A program made the translations under genes and the position numbers. DNA of 64,000 bases from [Lactobacillus] timonensis (GTDB lineage: Bacteria; Bacillota; Bacilli; Lactobacillales; Lactobacillaceae). The notes beneath the pieces are model-generated. The model worked only from the letters and a program-made list of their open reading frames with translations. It had not been told where the DNA came from and did not search any database. Below, one piece after another: positions 41,378 to 52,258 of the stretch. How positions within the stretch are numbered: position 1 is the first letter of the stretch; each line of letters opens with the position of its first letter. The stretch is from assembly GCF_900240275.1 (NCBI RefSeq), contig NZ_LT964761.1:372298-436297 (forward strand). The letters are read 5' to 3'.

Positions 41378-41902
41378 ATGACTAAGTTTAGTTTAGAAAT
41401 TAAACTGAAAGCAGTTCAAATGTATTTATCGGGAATGGGTTCAACGACTATCGCCCGACGATTGGGTATAAGAAGTAAAGGTAACGTGTTAGTATGGATA
41501 GCTCGCTATCGAAAATATGGTGTTCAAGGCCTAGAAATTCGTTCGTCAAAGTATGATTATGATGGTGATTTTAAGCTGAAAGTCTTAAACTGGAAAAAAC
41601 AACACAAAGCCTCGTACCGACGAACAGCACTTCAATTTGATATTAGTAATCCAGGGACAATCGCTAACTGGCAAAAGAAACTTAAGGAGCATGGAACTGA
41701 GGATTTGTTTACCAGAAGAGGACGGGCAAAGCACATGACTACTAATAATAATCACCAAGCTAGTAAACAACTATCAGAGTTAGAACAGTTGAAAGCAGAG
41801 AATCGGGCTTTGAAAGTAGAGAACGAATACTTAAAAAAACTCGACGCCTTAGTTCAACACCGCGGACAGTCAAAGAAGAATACCAAATCATCCAAGAACT
41901 AA
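41378..41902 (+). CDS. IS3-family transposase OrfA
   Basis: The 174-residue DNA-binding part of the transposase has an N-terminal helix-turn-helix, FSLEIKLKAVQMYLSGMGSTTIARRLGI, and a second HTH near 65-105. A C-terminal leucine-zipper-like coiled coil (QLSELEQLKAENRALKVENE) supports dimerisation. A run of seven A (41833-41839) in TTAAAAAAAC near its end is a classic slippery site that shifts ribosomes by -1 into orfB. Confidence 0.92.
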   Translation: MTKFSLEIKLKAVQMYLSGMGSTTIARRLGIRSKGNVLVWIARYRKYGVQGLEIRSSKYDYDGDFKLKVLNWKKQHKASYRRTALQFDISNPGTIANWQKKLKEHGTEDLFTRRGRAKHMTTNNNHQASKQLSELEQLKAENRALKVENEYLKKLDALVQHRGQSKKNTKSSKN

Positions 41903-42756
41903 GGCAAGAATTCGGATTTAGCTTAACGGAGATTCTATCATACACCACCATTAAGCGAAGTACATTCTATTATCAAGCCCATCGCCACGAAGCCGCAGAT
42001 GATAAAGAACTGCTTCGACTCATTAAAGATATCAAGCAACAGAATCCTGGCTACGGATATCGACCTGTCACAGATGAGCTACATCGTCGTGGAATTAAGG
42101 TTAATCATAAAAGAGTTAGCCGTCTAATGCGTGAGAATGGTTTATCGTCACAGATGTATAATCGTCAAACTCGGAAATATGATTCGTCGATTGGTCCTCA
42201 AGGTAAGAAAGCCAAGAATCGTCTTCATCGCCGTTTTAAAACTGAGCGTCCATATCAAAAAATGGCGACTGATGTGAGCGAATACCGCTATGACAATATG
42301 AGCCAGGATGAGCGAGTTTACCTTTCACCGATTAAAGATTTATGTTCTGGTGAAATTGTTAGTTACAATATTGGCGACCACCCTACTACTGATTTCGTGA
42401 TGAAACCGCTAATCGAGCTAATTAATAAGCGACCTAAGCTTAACTACCGCATGACCGTCCATAGTGACCAAGGAATCCAATATCAAACGAATGCCTGGCG
42501 TCAAACACTAAAGAAAAACCATATTTTTCAAAGCATGTCACGCCGGGCGACCTGTTTAGACAATGCGCCAATGGAAAGTTTCTTTCACACGATGAAGGTT
42601 GAAATGTATTATGGACATCATTATCAAACCAAGCAGGAATTGATTAAAGCCATGGAGGAGTGGATAGAATACTATAATCGGAATCGAATCAAGCACATAT
42701 TAAAAGGCAAGACTCCGATTGAATATCGAAATCTTGCCTTAGAAAAAGTTGCCTAA
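41839..42756 (+). CDS. IS3-family transposase OrfB (DDE catalytic part)
   Basis: About 305 codons, open in the -1 frame relative to orfA from the A7 slippery run, so normally made as an OrfAB fusion. After EYQIIQELRQEFGFSLTEIL and PGYGYRPVTDELHRRG (HTH_21-like), the rve integrase core carries the DDE triad in MATDVSEYRY, TVHSDQGIQYQ and MESFFHTMKVEM. The end NRNRIKHILKGKTPIEYR is typical. No internal stop or frameshift is seen. Confidence 0.93.
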   Translation, partial: TRRLSSTPRTVKEEYQIIQELRQEFGFSLTEILSYTTIKRSTFYYQAHRHEAADDKELLRLIKDIKQQNPGYGYRPVTDELHRRGIKVNHKRVSRLMRENGLSSQMYNRQTRKYDSSIGPQGKKAKNRLHRRFKTERPYQKMATDVSEYRYDNMSQDERVYLSPIKDLCSGEIVSYNIGDHPTTDFVMKPLIELINKRPKLNYRMTVHSDQGIQYQTNAWRQTLKKNHIFQSMSRRATCLDNAPMESFFHTMKVEMYYGHHYQTKQELIKAMEEWIEYYNRNRIKHILKGKTPIEYRNLALEKVA

Positions 42757-42788
42757 ATTAAAGTGTCCAACTTACAGGGTTCACTTCA

Positions 42789-42820
42789 CTAGCAACTATC
42801 CGGTCGCTAGCGGTGTTTTA
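42789..42820. terminator. 3' part of a terminator split by the IS
   Basis: GCTAGCGGT (42806-42814) followed by GTTTTA would pair with ACCGCTA (41319-41325) plus GC (42792-42793) if the IS and one CTA copy were removed. The uninterrupted stem would be 9 bp with a 12-base loop. It served the FMN reductase gene and probably also the convergent cshA. Confidence 0.8.
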
Positions 42821-42831
42821 CTTAAAATAAT

Positions 42832-44307
42832 CTATTTTTCTTTCCGTCGCATATTAAAGCGGTGCTTCTTATGACGGCCGCCATCCCGACGGTTATCATT
42901 ACGGTGGTACCCATGGTGAGAATGACCACGGTACTGACCACGATGGTTATTACGATGGCGATAGTTATTGTGCCCACGATGACGACGCGGTAACGGCTTT
43001 TCTGGCGTAATCTTAACCGGCACCTGACTTGCATCGTCCTTGGTAATGGTATTCAACAGTGCTGCCACCAAGTCGACGGCGTCATGGGTTTCCAATAATT
43101 TGTGTGCTGCTTCCTCATAACGCTCATTAGTTGGCTGAGCAATCAACTCATCGATATCGTTGAACGCTGAAGCAACTTGTCCCCGGAAAGCTTCTTCAGC
43201 CGTTGGCGGCTTCAATGGCAGCATCCGAACCTTCGTCAGCTTTTCAATTTCGTGGAGGTAGTCCATTTCGTTTGGCGTAACAAAGGTCAATGAAACACCG
43301 TGATGTCCTGCCCGGCCCGTCCGGCCAATGCGGTGAACGTAACTATCCGGATCAGACGGAATATCATAATTATAAACGTGGGTTACACCAGAAATGTCTA
43401 ATCCCCGCGCAGCAACGTCCGTCGCCACTAAGATATCAATCTTGCCGGCTTTAAAACGACGCATAATCTTCGTTCGTCGTTCCTGAGTCAGGTCGCCATG
43501 AATACCCGCGGCATTATAGCCCCGCATAATCAACCCACGCGACAACTCATCAACCCGCCGCTTTGTACGGCCAAAGACGATCGTTAAATCCGGATCTTGC
43601 ACGTCAATCAGCCGGGTCATAATGTCGAACTTCTCGTGTTCACGTGCCCGAACATAGTACTGGTCGACTAAGTCTGTGGTCAATTCCTTGGCCTTAATCT
43701 TGACCATCTTCGGGTCCTTCATAAACTGCACACCAATCTTCTTGATGGAATCTGGCATCGTTGCAGAAAAGAGCAGTGTTTGTCGGTTAGCCGGCGTTTC
43801 GGCAATAATGGCCTTGATATCTTCCAGAAAACCCATGTCGAGCATGTCATCCGCTTCGTCCAATACCAACGTCTTAATCGTCCCTAATTTCAAGGTATGG
43901 CGACGTAGGTGGTCGCGAATTCGGCCCGGAGTACCCACCACAATCTGCGGATGACTCTTGAGACTACGGATTTGTCGGCGAATATCTGCCCCGCCGTACA
44001 CCACTTGAACCTTAACGTGGCTATCACGCCCCAGACGGAATAACTCTTCTTGCGTTTGAATCGCTAACTCACGGGTTGGCGAAATGATTAACGCCTGAAG
44101 GTGGGGGTCCTTAGTATCAACATGTTCAATAATGGGCAAGCCGAATGCGGCAGTTTTCCCCGTCCCCGTTTGTGCTTGACCAATAACATCGTCCCCGGCC
44201 AAGACCATCGGAATCGTCTGTTCCTGGATGGGCGTTGCTTCTTCATAACCGCTGCGCTTAACAGCCTTTAACAGGCTTGTTGACAAGCCCAGTTCACTAA
44301 ATTTCAA
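42832..44307 (-). CDS. cshA: DEAD-box RNA helicase CshA
   Basis: The 491-residue RNA helicase functions in RNA decay and ribosome assembly, especially in the cold. Motifs in order: Q motif (EEATPIQEQTIPM), Walker A AQTGTGKT (about 45), PTRELAIQ, DEADDMLDMGF, SAT in FSATMP, and HRIGRTGRAG (about 328). The C-terminal tail (about 430-491) is very rich in His, Arg, Asn and Gly and probably binds RNA. It follows murF, a conserved pair in lactobacilli. Confidence 0.95.
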   Translation of the reverse strand: MKFSELGLSTSLLKAVKRSGYEEATPIQEQTIPMVLAGDDVIGQAQTGTGKTAAFGLPIIEHVDTKDPHLQALIISPTRELAIQTQEELFRLGRDSHVKVQVVYGGADIRRQIRSLKSHPQIVVGTPGRIRDHLRRHTLKLGTIKTLVLDEADDMLDMGFLEDIKAIIAETPANRQTLLFSATMPDSIKKIGVQFMKDPKMVKIKAKELTTDLVDQYYVRAREHEKFDIMTRLIDVQDPDLTIVFGRTKRRVDELSRGLIMRGYNAAGIHGDLTQERRTKIMRRFKAGKIDILVATDVAARGLDISGVTHVYNYDIPSDPDSYVHRIGRTGRAGHHGVSLTFVTPNEMDYLHEIEKLTKVRMLPLKPPTAEEAFRGQVASAFNDIDELIAQPTNERYEEAAHKLLETHDAVDLVAALLNTITKDDASQVPVKITPEKPLPRRHRGHNNYRHRNNHRGQYRGHSHHGYHRNDNRRDGGRHKKHRFNMRRKEK

Positions 44308-44352
44308 AAAATTCCTCCTTGTAAAAGACGGCGATGGTCGTCTCCTTTACGC

Positions 44353-45747
44353 TTATTCGGTAGTCGACGGTAAAATCTTCGCCAGGACCTGTTCCAGGTG
44401 AATCCCGTGACTTCCCTTTAATAAAATAACGTCATTTTCTTGTAAGTCATGGTTAAGGTCAGTCACCAATGGTGCCAACTGATCAGCACCATAGTAGTGG
44501 ATGGCACTTACCGGGTAACCGTCTTTGGCTAACTGATCACGGAGAGCGGCCATTTCAGAACCGACTAAGTAAACTTCCTGAAGTGTGGCCGGATTAATAA
44601 CCTCGGCCAGACTCGCGTGCAGCTTTGGTGATGCTTCACCTAACTCCAGCATGTCGCCAAGAACAGCAATTCGCCGTCCCTCGTCGCTAACGGGAACATT
44701 CTGCAAGGTCTCCAGAACGTCACGGGCAGCCGTTGGGTTAGAGTTATAGACGTCAGATAAGATTTTTTCACCGGCCGCCCCCGTTAACCACTCTGCTCGG
44801 TTAGCTGTGAGGTCCGGGTTAGCCAGGCCCTTCTTCATATTAGCTGGTCGAATATGCAGCCTATTGGCAACGGCTAACGCTGCCAGGGCGTTGCTGACAT
44901 TGTACTCACCAGTTAACGGAACTGTAAATTCCTCATCAGGCCAGACGTTAGTAGTAAAAGTCAACTGGTTAGTGCCAACCGTTACCGCCGTGGCGTAAAG
45001 ATTGTTGCCTAACTCCCGACCAAAGGTATAAGTACCCTGTTTAAGGTCCTTGGTTCGTTCACGTAACAATGGTTCATCGCCGTTATAAATCAGTAGGCCG
45101 TCTTCCTTGAGGCCATGGGTAATTTCCATCTTCGCATCAGCAATCCGGTCACGGGTCCCAAAGAATTCAATATGGGCTTCACCAATCATCGTAATGACCG
45201 CAACATCTGGATTAGCTAGCTTGCTCAGCTGGTCCAACTGCTGGAACCGATCCATTCCCATTTCAACAACCACTACTTCAGTGTTCGCGTTCATGTTCAA
45301 TAACGTCACGGGAACACCAATTTCATTATTAAAGTTGGCGTGCGTTTTAATAACATTATACTGGGTGGACAGAATCGAAGCGGTTAAGTCCTTTGTTGTC
45401 GTCTTACCGTTGCTTCCGGTTACCGCAACGACAATCGGGTTGATCTTGTGAACGTAATACTTACTCAGCTTTTGCAGTGCTGCCAGTGGGTCATCGACAA
45501 CCAGCACTGGATGGTCAGCAGGAACCGGCTGGTGATCAGCTGCCCACAGCGTAGCCACTGCCCCGTGTTCAAAGGCACTACCAACAAACCGGTGTCCGTC
45601 GTTATTGCCTTTCAGTGGCACAAACAATGCGCCCGGGGCCATCTGTCGACTGTCAAAGGCGACGCTGCTGACAGTAATATCTTCCCATTGGGAAACGTCA
45701 TTTCGCACTTGGAGTGCCTTGGCAATTTCCCGAATCTTCATTTTCAT
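44353..45747 (-). CDS. murF: UDP-N-acetylmuramoyl-tripeptide--D-Ala-D-Ala ligase
   Basis: The 464-residue Mur ligase adds D-Ala-D-Ala (or D-Ala-D-Lac, as expected for this genus) to the UDP-MurNAc-tripeptide. ATP-binding motif VTGSNGKTTTKDL lies near residue 110; FNNEIGVPVTLL and the C-terminal-domain DVYNSNPTAARDVLE and GDMLELGE blocks follow. The ATG at 45747 has GAGG 8 bases upstream; a TTG six codons earlier falls before that site. Co-directional with cshA downstream. Confidence 0.96.
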   Translation of the reverse strand: MKMKIREIAKALQVRNDVSQWEDITVSSVAFDSRQMAPGALFVPLKGNNDGHRFVGSAFEHGAVATLWAADHQPVPADHPVLVVDDPLAALQKLSKYYVHKINPIVVAVTGSNGKTTTKDLTASILSTQYNVIKTHANFNNEIGVPVTLLNMNANTEVVVVEMGMDRFQQLDQLSKLANPDVAVITMIGEAHIEFFGTRDRIADAKMEITHGLKEDGLLIYNGDEPLLRERTKDLKQGTYTFGRELGNNLYATAVTVGTNQLTFTTNVWPDEEFTVPLTGEYNVSNALAALAVANRLHIRPANMKKGLANPDLTANRAEWLTGAAGEKILSDVYNSNPTAARDVLETLQNVPVSDEGRRIAVLGDMLELGEASPKLHASLAEVINPATLQEVYLVGSEMAALRDQLAKDGYPVSAIHYYGADQLAPLVTDLNHDLQENDVILLKGSHGIHLEQVLAKILPSTTE

Positions 45748-45771
45748 CGTTAAATCCTCTTTCAAACAATC

Positions 45772-46665
45772 TTACATTTTTTCTAAACGAGCAATTCGTG
45801 CATCTAGCGGCGGGTGGGTATCAAAAAGCGCGCTCAGCCCACGACCGTGCGCCGCGTTCAGGTGTGGAGAACTGATGTAAAGCGAGGCACACTCGGCACT
45901 ACTCTGCTTCATCGGCTGTGCCTCTTTCAACTTGGTTAACGCCGCAATTAGCCCCTGGGGGTTACGTGTCAGTTCAACAGAGCCGGCATCCGCCAGATAC
46001 TCCCGGTTACGAGACAGTGCTAACTGAACAAGTGTTGCTGCCAGTGGTGCCAGGAAAATCAACAAAATGGCGCCGACAGCTACCAAGACGCCGCCACCAT
46101 CATCATCGTTATCGCGACTGCCACCAAACCACCACGCATGGGTAGCGAAGTTAGCTAAAAAGGTAATGGCGCCAGCTAACGCCATGGCAACAGTCTGCAA
46201 ACGAATATCATAGTTCCTGACGTGACTCATTTCGTGTCCCATCACACCTTCCAACTCTTCTCTGTTCATCTGGGACAAAAGACCCGTTGTCGCTGCCACA
46301 GCAGCATGTTGTGGGTCGCTACCCGTTGCAAAAGCGTTGGGACTGGGATCATCAATAATAAACACCCGCGGCATAGGAACGTTAGCGGCCAGCGCCATGT
46401 CTTCGACTACGTGGTAGAATTCTGGAGCCTGACTAGCATCACGAAGCTCCTGGGCATTATTCATCCGCATCACCATGTCAGCGGACTGGCCGCCTACCAC
46501 CGACAAATAGATGAGTGCCAAGATGGCGGCAACGATGACCCCACCAGTTGCTGTGCCGGCAAAAACATAACCAATTGCCGCGCCAACCAGTGCTAAAAGC
46601 AAAAAGAAAACGGCAACCACAAGGACCGTTTTACGTTTGTTTCTGGCGATTTGCTGATACAGCAT
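45772..46665 (-). CDS. htpX: Membrane zinc metalloprotease HtpX
   Basis: The 297-residue M48 protease of membrane quality control has two N-terminal helices (about 13-52), zinc motif [12 protein letters not shown] (about 143) and two more helices (about 160-215). The third ligand Glu is in [12 protein letters not shown] (about 228). The C-terminal [16 protein letters not shown] is the usual end. It lies 26 bases after lemA, a common pair. A decayed relative of this gene sits at 12149-12370. Confidence 0.95.
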   Translation of the reverse strand: MLYQQIARNKRKTVLVVAVFFLLLALVGAAIGYVFAGTATGGVIVAAILALIYLSVVGGQSADMVMRMNNAQELRDASQAPEFYHVVEDMALAANVPMPRVFIIDDPSPNAFATGSDPQHAAVAATTGLLSQMNREELEGVMGHEMSHVRNYDIRLQTVAMALAGAITFLANFATHAWWFGGSRDNDDDGGGVLVAVGAILLIFLAPLAATLVQLALSRNREYLADAGSVELTRNPQGLIAALTKLKEAQPMKQSSAECASLYISSPHLNAAHGRGLSALFDTHPPLDARIARLEKM

Positions 46666-46691
46666 AAAGCCACATTCTCCTTTATTTTTAA

Positions 46692-47258
46692 TTAGTCGTC
46701 AAACGAAATCTTTGGTACTTCTTGGGCCTTTTCTGGCGCCTTTAAGTAGTCAATTGCGGTAAAGTGCGCCAGTGAGGCGACGATCTTTGACGGGAACTGC
46801 TGAATTTTCGCGTTCAGGGCTGCTGCCGTGCTGTTGTATAACTGACGAGAGTAAGCAATCTTGTTTTCGGTATTAGTCAGCTCCTCCATCAACTTGGCAT
46901 ATTCGGTGCTGGCCTTGAGGTCTGGATAATTTTCCGCAACAGCAACTAACGAGTGCAAAGCACCTGTTAATTGGTTAGCCACTGTCATTTTTTCCTGGTG
47001 GTTTTCTTCAGGAATCCCCGCTAATTCAGAGCGCAGCTTGGTAACCTTGTCGAAGACGCCTTGTTCGTACTTTGAGTATCCCTTAACAGTTGCAAGTAGG
47101 TTAGGGATTAAGTCGTTTCGCCGGGTTAACTGAACATCAATCTGGCTCCATGATTCCTGGACATGAGTGCGCATCGCTACTAGGCCGTTGTAGGTCATGA
47201 CATACCAAATAACGATGACGGCAACAACGATGATAGCAATAATCCATCCTGTACTCAT
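46692..47258 (-). CDS. LemA family protein
   Basis: The 188-residue protein has one N-terminal membrane helix (about 4-22) and a long helical cytoplasmic or external domain with the family sequence [33 protein letters not shown]. The function is unresolved; LemA is often linked to HtpX and to membrane stress. First gene of the lemA-htpX operon, divergent from the tyrosine phosphatase. Confidence 0.95.
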   Translation of the reverse strand: MSTGWIIAIIVVAVIVIWYVMTYNGLVAMRTHVQESWSQIDVQLTRRNDLIPNLLATVKGYSKYEQGVFDKVTKLRSELAGIPEENHQEKMTVANQLTGALHSLVAVAENYPDLKASTEYAKLMEELTNTENKIAYSRQLYNSTAAALNAKIQQFPSKIVASLAHFTAIDYLKAPEKAQEVPKISFDD

Positions 47259-47416
47259 TTCAGTCTCTCCTCCTTAGGATTACATATCTTTTCGTCTCAA
47301 TATGACATTTTACCAGGTTTGCCAGTGAAACACACGATTTATCGCTGATTAATGTGGCAAAACACCAGATCGTGTACAATAAAGATATAAAAGTGTAGAA
47401 AGCGAAGTGTGATTTC

Positions 47417-47884
47417 ATGAAAATATTATTTGTCTGCCTCGGCAATATTTGCCGGTCAGCGATGGCAGAGGCGATGTTTCGCCAGATGGTTGAAGACGCC
47501 GGACTCAGTGACCAAATTCAAGTCGATTCAGCAGGAACCAGTAACGAGGAAGAGGGAAATGGCCCCCACCCTGGTGCCCGTCGCTGCCTAGCACGGCACA
47601 ACATTAGCGCTGACGGACTGGTTTCTCGACCGCTAAACCGTGACGACTACTTTTCCGCCGACTATATTGTCGGGATGGACGAGATGAACATGGAAGACAT
47701 TCTTGACCGGGCACCGCAAGGTCATCACGCACAGCTATGCGGTATTTTTGACCTCGTGCCGGGTCGGAAAGGTGAATCCATTCCAGACCCTTGGTACACC
47801 CACCGTTTCGAAGACACTTACGATAGTCTTGCGATCGCTTTACCGACCTGGTTGTCCAAACTACAACAAGAAGTTAAGCATTAA
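47417..47884 (+). CDS. Low-molecular-weight protein-tyrosine phosphatase
   Basis: The 155-residue enzyme has the P-loop VCLGNICRSAMAE at residues 6-18 (catalytic Cys and Arg) and the general-acid Asp in SIPDPWYTHRFEDTYD (about 122). Such enzymes dephosphorylate tyrosine or arginine on regulatory proteins. A TACAAT -10 lies near 47375. It is monocistronic and faces srtA across a shared terminator. Confidence 0.94.
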   Translation: MKILFVCLGNICRSAMAEAMFRQMVEDAGLSDQIQVDSAGTSNEEEGNGPHPGARRCLARHNISADGLVSRPLNRDDYFSADYIVGMDEMNMEDILDRAPQGHHAQLCGIFDLVPGRKGESIPDPWYTHRFEDTYDSLAIALPTWLSKLQQEVKH

Positions 47885-47893
47885 ACAAAACAG

Positions 47894-47935
47894 GGCCCGT
47901 CTATTGCTCACAGCACATGGACGGGTCATGTTTTG
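47894..47935. terminator. Bidirectional terminator between the phosphatase and srtA genes
   Basis: GGCCCGTC (47894-47901) pairs with GACGGGTC (47920-47927), with T-rich ends on both strands (ATGTTTTG and CTGTTTTG). Confidence 0.75.
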
Positions 47936-47936
47936 C

Positions 47937-48629
47937 TTAACGACCATTAGTGTATTTTTCACTTAGAACCTTTTGGACACTCCGTGGTGCCTGCTTAAAC
48001 TTCTCAGACTTGACGTAGTTCCCCCGAATAAGTAAGCGGTTGGCTCCCGTTGCGTCACAGGTAACCATCGTAATAATCTTCTCCGGAGTATTATCCACCA
48101 CCTGAACATCCGTTGCTGGAATAAACTTCCGCTCATAAATTTTGTATTCATAAACCCGGTCAAGATCGGTTAAGTAAACCTTTTGACCGACCTTTGCATG
48201 GTAGTACAGTGGCGAAAAAAGAATCTTGCTACCATTGGCCATATTGTGTCCCGCTAAGGCGTAATTTCCTTCACCCATTTTCATATCCGGACGCATTGTA
48301 CCGGCAGCCAGTGCCAGGGTAGTATTGTCAACCCCCTTTGCAATGGGTACCGACATCTTAATTGCCGGCACGGCAACAACACCAATGATGTTAACCTTTT
48401 GTCTGCTGGCACGAGCTTGCGCTGCCGACTGCAGGTCAAGATCCTTGACGTTGCTAAAATCGTAGGAAGCCTTTTTACTGCTGTTCTTCTTAATTGTCGC
48501 TGATGTCAGTTGCGGCCGATATGATCCAACCAGGTAATACTTAATCTGCTGGTTAAAGATTAATACCAAACTCACTAACAAGAGGATCACTACGGCGGCC
48601 CAGCGCAACCAGCCTTTTTTCTTCTTCAT
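47937..48629 (-). CDS. srtA: Class A sortase
   Basis: The 230-residue membrane-anchored transpeptidase cleaves LPxTG proteins and links them to peptidoglycan. An N-terminal helix (about 8-27) is followed by the sortase barrel with His in NYALAGHNMA (about 147), Cys in MVTCDATG (about 196) and Arg in NRLLIRG (about 205). It would anchor surface proteins such as the (now broken) LPQTG protein at 13514-16482. It is monocistronic. Confidence 0.95.
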   Translation of the reverse strand: MKKKKGWLRWAAVVILLLVSLVLIFNQQIKYYLVGSYRPQLTSATIKKNSSKKASYDFSNVKDLDLQSAAQARASRQKVNIIGVVAVPAIKMSVPIAKGVDNTTLALAAGTMRPDMKMGEGNYALAGHNMANGSKILFSPLYYHAKVGQKVYLTDLDRVYEYKIYERKFIPATDVQVVDNTPEKIITMVTCDATGANRLLIRGNYVKSEKFKQAPRSVQKVLSEKYTNGR

Positions 48630-48648
48630 GTCTCCACCTCATTAGCAG

Positions 48649-48680
48649 AAAACGCCCGTCGGTTAACCAACGGACGTTTT
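48649..48680 (-). terminator. Terminator of rpmE2
   Basis: AAAACGTCCG... and ...GACGGGCGTTTT form an imperfect stem on the minus strand ending in TTTTCTG, 44 bases after the L31 gene. Confidence 0.72.
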
Positions 48681-48723
48681 ATTATTTTCATAGACACACT
48701 CAATGAGCGTCTCAAGATAGGAT

Positions 48724-48975
48724 TTAGTTGTTCTTCAGGCCGTACTTCTTGTTGAAACGTTCAACGGCACCGTCGGCCTTGTTAAACTTCTGCTTACCAG
48801 TGTAGAACGGGTGAGAATCTGAAGAAACTTCAACCCGGATCAGTGGGTATTCGTTACCGTCTTCCCACTTAACCGTTTCACTGGAAGTAGCAGTAGAACC
48901 GGATAAGAACTTGTAGCCAGTTGATGAGTCTTCAAAAACTACCATGTGGTAATCTGGATGAATTCCTTTTTTCAT
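48724..48975 (-). CDS. rpmE2: Ribosomal protein L31, type B
   Basis: The 83-residue protein starts [20 protein letters not shown]. It has no Cys, so it is the zinc-independent type B form and can substitute for the zinc form under zinc limitation. AAGGAG lies 9 bases before the ATG at 48975; an in-frame codon 7 residues earlier overlaps that site. It lies after murZ as in the B. subtilis pyrG-murZ-rho-rpmE order, but rho is not present here. Confidence 0.96.
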   Translation of the reverse strand: MKKGIHPDYHMVVFEDSSTGYKFLSGSTATSSETVKWEDGNEYPLIRVEVSSDSHPFYTGKQKFNKADGAVERFNKKYGLKNN

Positions 48976-49087
48976 AATATATTTCTCCTTTGCCATGAAT
49001 CATTTTGAAACATAGTTTGTCGTTAGTCAACTTTTGTAGAATATCATAGTTTGACCAATGTTGCAACCACCAAGGGTGATTTTCACA

Positions 49088-50356
49088 CTAATCCGCATCG
49101 TCGTCAACAATCGTCACATCAGCGTTCAACCGGTTGAGCTTCCACACAATCCGGTCATAGCCACGCAGGATGTTACCCGCGCCGTGGATCACCGTCGTCC
49201 CCGTTGCCATTAAACCGGCAATCGTTAAGGCGGCACCTGCCCGGATTTCACCGGCCTGCACTTCAGCACCATGAAGGTTGGCGGTGTGCTCGACCGTAAT
49301 CAAACCGTCCTGGTTGCGGATGTTCATCCCCATTTTCTGCAGTTGCGGGATATGTCCTACTCGTTCAGGGTAAATGGTATCCTCAATCGTGCTCTTGCCG
49401 CTGGCCAATGACATCAGCGGACTCAACGGCTGCTGAAGGTCAGTCGCAAAACCCGGGTAAGGCATGGTTTTGACGTGGACGCCGTGCAAGTGGTCGGTCC
49501 GCGGAACATAAATCTTATCGATGTCAATCTGCAAATCAACGCCCATTTCGATCATCTTACTGGTGAATGACTCCAGGTGTTCTGGAATAACGTTATTAAG
49601 CATTACACCATCACCCATCGCTGCCGCAAGTGAAAGGTAGGTCCCCGTCTCAATCCGGTCGGCGATTACCGTGTGGGTGTTCATCGACTGGAGAGTTGCC
49701 ACCCCGTGAATCCGGATTTCATCGGTACCCGCACCGCGGATCTGTGCACCCATGTTGTTCAAAAAGGTGGTGAGGTCAACGATTTCTGGTTCCCGGGCGG
49801 CGTTTTCAATTACTGTTGTTCCCTCAGCACGGACAGCCGCCAGAATAGCATTAATAGTTGCCCCCACTGAAACCACGTCGAGAAAGATCCGGTTGCCGTG
49901 AAGACCATCAGGAGCATCCAGGTGGACCGTCCCGTGGTCTTCGTCAACCGTGGCACCAAGTGCGCGAAAGGCCTTCAGGTGCTGGTCAATTGGCCGCGGG
50001 CCAATATCATCCCCACCCGGGAAGGTTAATGTTGCCCGGTGGAAGCGGCCCAGCAGAGCCCCCATAAAGTAGTAAGAAGCCCGCAACGATTTAATCGCCT
50101 TGCTCGGTAATTCTGCCTCAACAATTTGCGTTGGGTCAATATCCAACACGCCGTGAGAAAATGATGACGTCACGTTCATTGATTGCAGAATGATCATCAG
50201 GTTATGGACGTCTGAAATATCCGGTACGGTATCGAAACGCACTGGCGTGTCGGCTAAAATAGCGGCGGGAATTAGCGCAACGGTGCTGTTCTTAGCCCCA
50301 CCGATTGTCACTTCACCCGACAGGCGGTTTCCTCCCTTAATGATCATCTTTTTCAT
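49088..50356 (-). CDS. murZ: UDP-GlcNAc 1-carboxyvinyltransferase (MurA2/MurZ)
   Basis: The 422-residue enzyme transfers enolpyruvate from PEP to UDP-GlcNAc, the first step of peptidoglycan synthesis. KNSTVALIPA near residue 22 holds the catalytic Lys and Asn. The loop that normally reads PGGC-xIGxRP is here PGGDDIGPRPIDQH, so the catalytic Cys is replaced by Asp116. That substitution makes MurA insensitive to fosfomycin in mycobacteria and chlamydiae. Its place between pyrG and rpmE2 marks it as the MurZ paralogue. A second copy elsewhere is likely. Confidence 0.95.
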   Translation of the reverse strand: MKKMIIKGGNRLSGEVTIGGAKNSTVALIPAAILADTPVRFDTVPDISDVHNLMIILQSMNVTSSFSHGVLDIDPTQIVEAELPSKAIKSLRASYYFMGALLGRFHRATLTFPGGDDIGPRPIDQHLKAFRALGATVDEDHGTVHLDAPDGLHGNRIFLDVVSVGATINAILAAVRAEGTTVIENAAREPEIVDLTTFLNNMGAQIRGAGTDEIRIHGVATLQSMNTHTVIADRIETGTYLSLAAAMGDGVMLNNVIPEHLESFTSKMIEMGVDLQIDIDKIYVPRTDHLHGVHVKTMPYPGFATDLQQPLSPLMSLASGKSTIEDTIYPERVGHIPQLQKMGMNIRNQDGLITVEHTANLHGAEVQAGEIRAGAALTIAGLMATGTTVIHGAGNILRGYDRIVWKLNRLNADVTIVDDDAD

Positions 50357-50491
50357 TGCTGATATCCTCGTTTCAATTTTAGTAAATCATTTTAACGCTT
50401 ATGTAGACTGGAAAAACAGTCAATAAATATCATAAGAAAAAACCACTGCAATTACAACTAATTCTGGCAATCAATCGCAAAAATTAGGAAA

Positions 50492-52244
<1,753 letters not shown>

Positions 52245-52258
52245 GATAAAAGTTAAAT

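Larger units (their letters stand above)
41326..42788 (+). mobile_element. IS3-family insertion sequence (IS150-like), complete
   Basis: The element is 1,463 bp. The terminal inverted repeats read TGAAGTGAACCC-N4-AGTTGGACA at both ends (41326 onward; complement of 42788 backward). The trinucleotide CTA lies on both sides (41323-41325 and 42789-42791), a 3-bp target duplication usual for this family. It encodes orfA and orfB overlapping in the -1 frame. All catalytic residues are intact, so it may still be mobile. Base composition is more AT-rich than that of neighbouring genes. Confidence 0.95.

Noticed and set aside
42127-42756. Stand-alone 209-residue transposase
   Set aside because: The frame is open further upstream to the A7 slippery run at 41833-41839, so this is only the internal part of OrfB.
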